Origin: a virus
DNA length: 22,026 bases
IMG/VR virus record: IMGVR_UViG_3300023236_000686
Span: 1 to 22,026 of that record
Reading direction: 5' to 3' (one strand)
In this document: positions 20,796 through 22,026 of the stretch, in pieces
Layout of the letters: the number at the start of each line of letters is the position of its first letter
How positions within the stretch are numbered: position 1 is the stretch's first letter
Notes under the pieces: generated by a model
The model's database searches: none
What the model was told of the DNA's origin: nothing
What the model saw: only the letters and a program-made list of their open reading frames with translations
Made by a program: the position numbers and the translations under genes

Positions 20796-21661
20796 ATATT
20801 TTTCTTTTTGAAATAATCAAACAAGCCAGTTCGTTGAGCCCAGGGTTTTTGAAACTCTGTCTTTAGATAAGTTTTTCTCTTCTCAATGGAACTGCTGTCT
20901 AACTCTTTTTCAACAAATTCTGAATCACTAATTGCGTTGTTGTCCAACACACCTGTGGTCCAGTTTGGGGTGAGGAGATCGATGGGTGTTTGATCAGTGA
21001 TGGCTTTAGCAACTGTTTCAGCCAACAGTGTATGATTAGATTTGATCATGTGATTGTATCTGCCGTCCCAGCCTTGCCATAAATCATATTCACTCAAACC
21101 TTTCACCATCTCTGGTTGTTCCACGTGAGTCAATAGATCGCCTTTACTAATTTTAACATGACTGTACGTCTCCCAATTGATGTGTTCTTCCATAGGATAC
21201 GGAGATTTGATATACAAAGGAAATGCACACAAAATCTGTGCAGGTTTTAATTTGTATTGTTGGCATTGTGCTTGTAGCCAACCCAGTCTATGACTCATCT
21301 GTTGAATGTCCAATGGTGGTCTTTGAATCTGTGTCATATAACCTTGCACTGCTTGTAATTGGTCGGGCGAAAGTTCACTGTCAATGTTCACAATGTTGGG
21401 ATTGGTCATTTGTGGTTTGTTATCAAAGTACCAATATCTTCCTGGGTGTGTCATCACAATCAAAATTTGATCTTCAGCAGTCATGTTTGGCAAGTCTTGT
21501 GCCAACTTCCACCAACACCAATCTTGACTGACACCAATCATGCTTTTGTTCTCCACATCAATGCGAAGCAGTTGTCCCAACTGAATATACCAAGGATGAT
21601 ATGGGTCACCTTTTTGGTTTGGAGAACTGAAACTGTCTCCCACTATGTAAAGTTTGTTCAT
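20792..21661 (-). CDS. SGNH-like protein
   Basis: A 289-residue protein beginning MNKLYIVGDSFSSPNQ: GDSFSS is a block I GDS motif. GVSQDWCWWKL, VMTHPGRYWYF and NHMIKSNHTLLAE look like the later conserved blocks, the last with a candidate catalytic His. The layout is like that of the SGNH protein at 16533-17342, though identity is low. It faces the oxygenase cluster tail to tail with a four-base overlap. No signal peptide. Substrate unknown; the same kind of protein recurs in marine T4-like phages as far as I recall. Confidence 0.7.
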   Translation of the reverse strand: MNKLYIVGDSFSSPNQKGDPYHPWYIQLGQLLRIDVENKSMIGVSQDWCWWKLAQDLPNMTAEDQILIVMTHPGRYWYFDNKPQMTNPNIVNIDSELSPDQLQAVQGYMTQIQRPPLDIQQMSHRLGWLQAQCQQYKLKPAQILCAFPLYIKSPYPMEEHINWETYSHVKISKGDLLTHVEQPEMVKGLSEYDLWQGWDGRYNHMIKSNHTLLAETVAKAITDQTPIDLLTPNWTTGVLDNNAISDSEFVEKELDSSSIEKRKTYLKTEFQKPWAQRTGLFDYFKKKNI

Positions 21662-21761
21662 ATGTGGTACTTAATCAATGTTTCAGCCAGTTGATAGAGT
21701 TTATGAAATCATGTAGGTTAAGTATTTGTGTGACACCGTGTGATACCAATTTTAAGGGTCT

Positions 21762-21795
21762 CACAGTTGACACAACTGTGTAGATATGCTACACT
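21762..21795 (+). promoter_or_regulatory. Promoter with palindromic operator over the -35 box
   Basis: CACAGTTG (21762-21769), three bases, CAACTGTG (21773-21780) is a perfect inverted repeat. The -35 TTGACA (21767-21772) lies inside it, and after 17 bases an extended -10 TGCTACACT ends at 21795. A repressor dimer bound there would block transcription of the gene at 21881. Confidence 0.6.
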
Positions 21796-21880
21796 ACAAA
21801 AACAGAAGGACTTGTTGATTTACAGGGGTCTACGAAGCAACAACGACCCACACAACGGTATGTTAATATGAGGAAACACA

Positions 21881-22026
21881 ATGAACAAAAAAGATTCCCC
21901 TCGCAAGTCCAAACCACGATGGCAACAGAAAAAAGAACGACAGGAACAAAAATATTCACAGTTCGATCCCAAAATACACAAGATGAGTAAAGTGGGAATT
22001 GGATTCAGTCTACGAAAAGACTATGT
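21881..22026 (+). CDS. Basic hypothetical protein, partial
   Basis: The frame from ATG 21881 is open to the window end (48 codons). It begins MNKKDSPRKSKPRWQQKKER and is very rich in Lys, Arg and Gln, then IHKMSKVGIGFSLR. A GAGGAAA ribosome site precedes it. The charge suggests nucleic-acid contact, but the protein is cut off and no family can be given. Confidence 0.6.
   Translation, partial: MNKKDSPRKSKPRWQQKKERQEQKYSQFDPKIHKMSKVGIGFSLRKDY

Noticed and set aside
1-22026. CRISPR arrays, insertion sequences, rRNA genes
   Set aside because: I saw no regular repeat-spacer pattern, no transposase-like frame and no rRNA sequence.

Overview
The window looks like marine, AT-rich, alphaproteobacterium-associated DNA with two kinds of content mixed together. 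One kind is cellular: a DnaK that reads as typically alphaproteobacterial, a full-length GroEL, HemE, a CspA-type cold-shock protein, a SufE-like protein, an AlgH/YqgE protein, a class 1B AdoMet decarboxylase and a DUF3307 protein. The other kind is typical of T4-like marine phages: very small, tightly packed genes with ATGA overlaps, small basic proteins, several 2-oxoglutarate/Fe(II) oxygenases, two virion-like proteins, scattered tRNAs, and a repeated TAAATA box just upstream of start codons that resembles the T4-type late promoter TATAAATA. From sequence alone I cannot decide between a large T4-like virus carrying host chaperone and haem genes and a streamlined alphaproteobacterium carrying phage-derived genes. 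I lean slightly to the virus reading.

Layout. 1-1313 (minus): AlgH-like protein (cut by the window edge), two small phage-type genes and speD. 1397-4747 (plus): a lipoprotein, then about fourteen tiny genes, many membrane-anchored and translationally coupled. 4765-8471 (plus): groEL and dnaK, each behind the same heat-shock-like promoter (CTTGAC-N15-CTTATAT); no groES, dnaJ or grpE is in the window. 8475-9874: small genes on both strands. 9879-10048: a well-folded, apparently undescribed leader RNA in front of a 2OG oxygenase gene (10066-10674). 10698-12788: a tRNA 5' half followed by two minus-strand phage-type genes. 12926-13546: a small membrane protein, then cspA with a long leader and a terminator. 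13564-14809 (minus): DUF3307, a lipoprotein, three small basic genes including a tandem duplicate, and tRNA-Gln. 14828-14888: back-to-back sigma70-type promoters. 14896-16511 (plus): a degenerate tRNA-Leu-like element at the predicted transcription start, then a small membrane protein, a VOC protein, a SufE-like protein, a lipoprotein, an unknown protein and tRNA-Arg. 16533-20795 (plus): an SGNH-type protein, hemE and four consecutive, mutually different 2OG/Fe(II)-oxygenase genes, met tail to tail by a second SGNH-type gene (20792-21661, minus). The window ends in a new gene behind a promoter whose -35 box sits in a palindrome.

How it may fit together (inference): the right half is rich in iron-dependent functions (haem synthesis, Fe-S assembly, non-haem iron oxygenases, a VOC metalloprotein), and the gene order from the SGNH protein through hemE to the oxygenases is overlapping or nearly so, which implies co-expression. 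There is no gene-free stretch above 300 bases. The longest gaps (9875-10065, 13103-13301, 14810-15053, 21662-21880) hold the RNA, leader and promoter elements listed.
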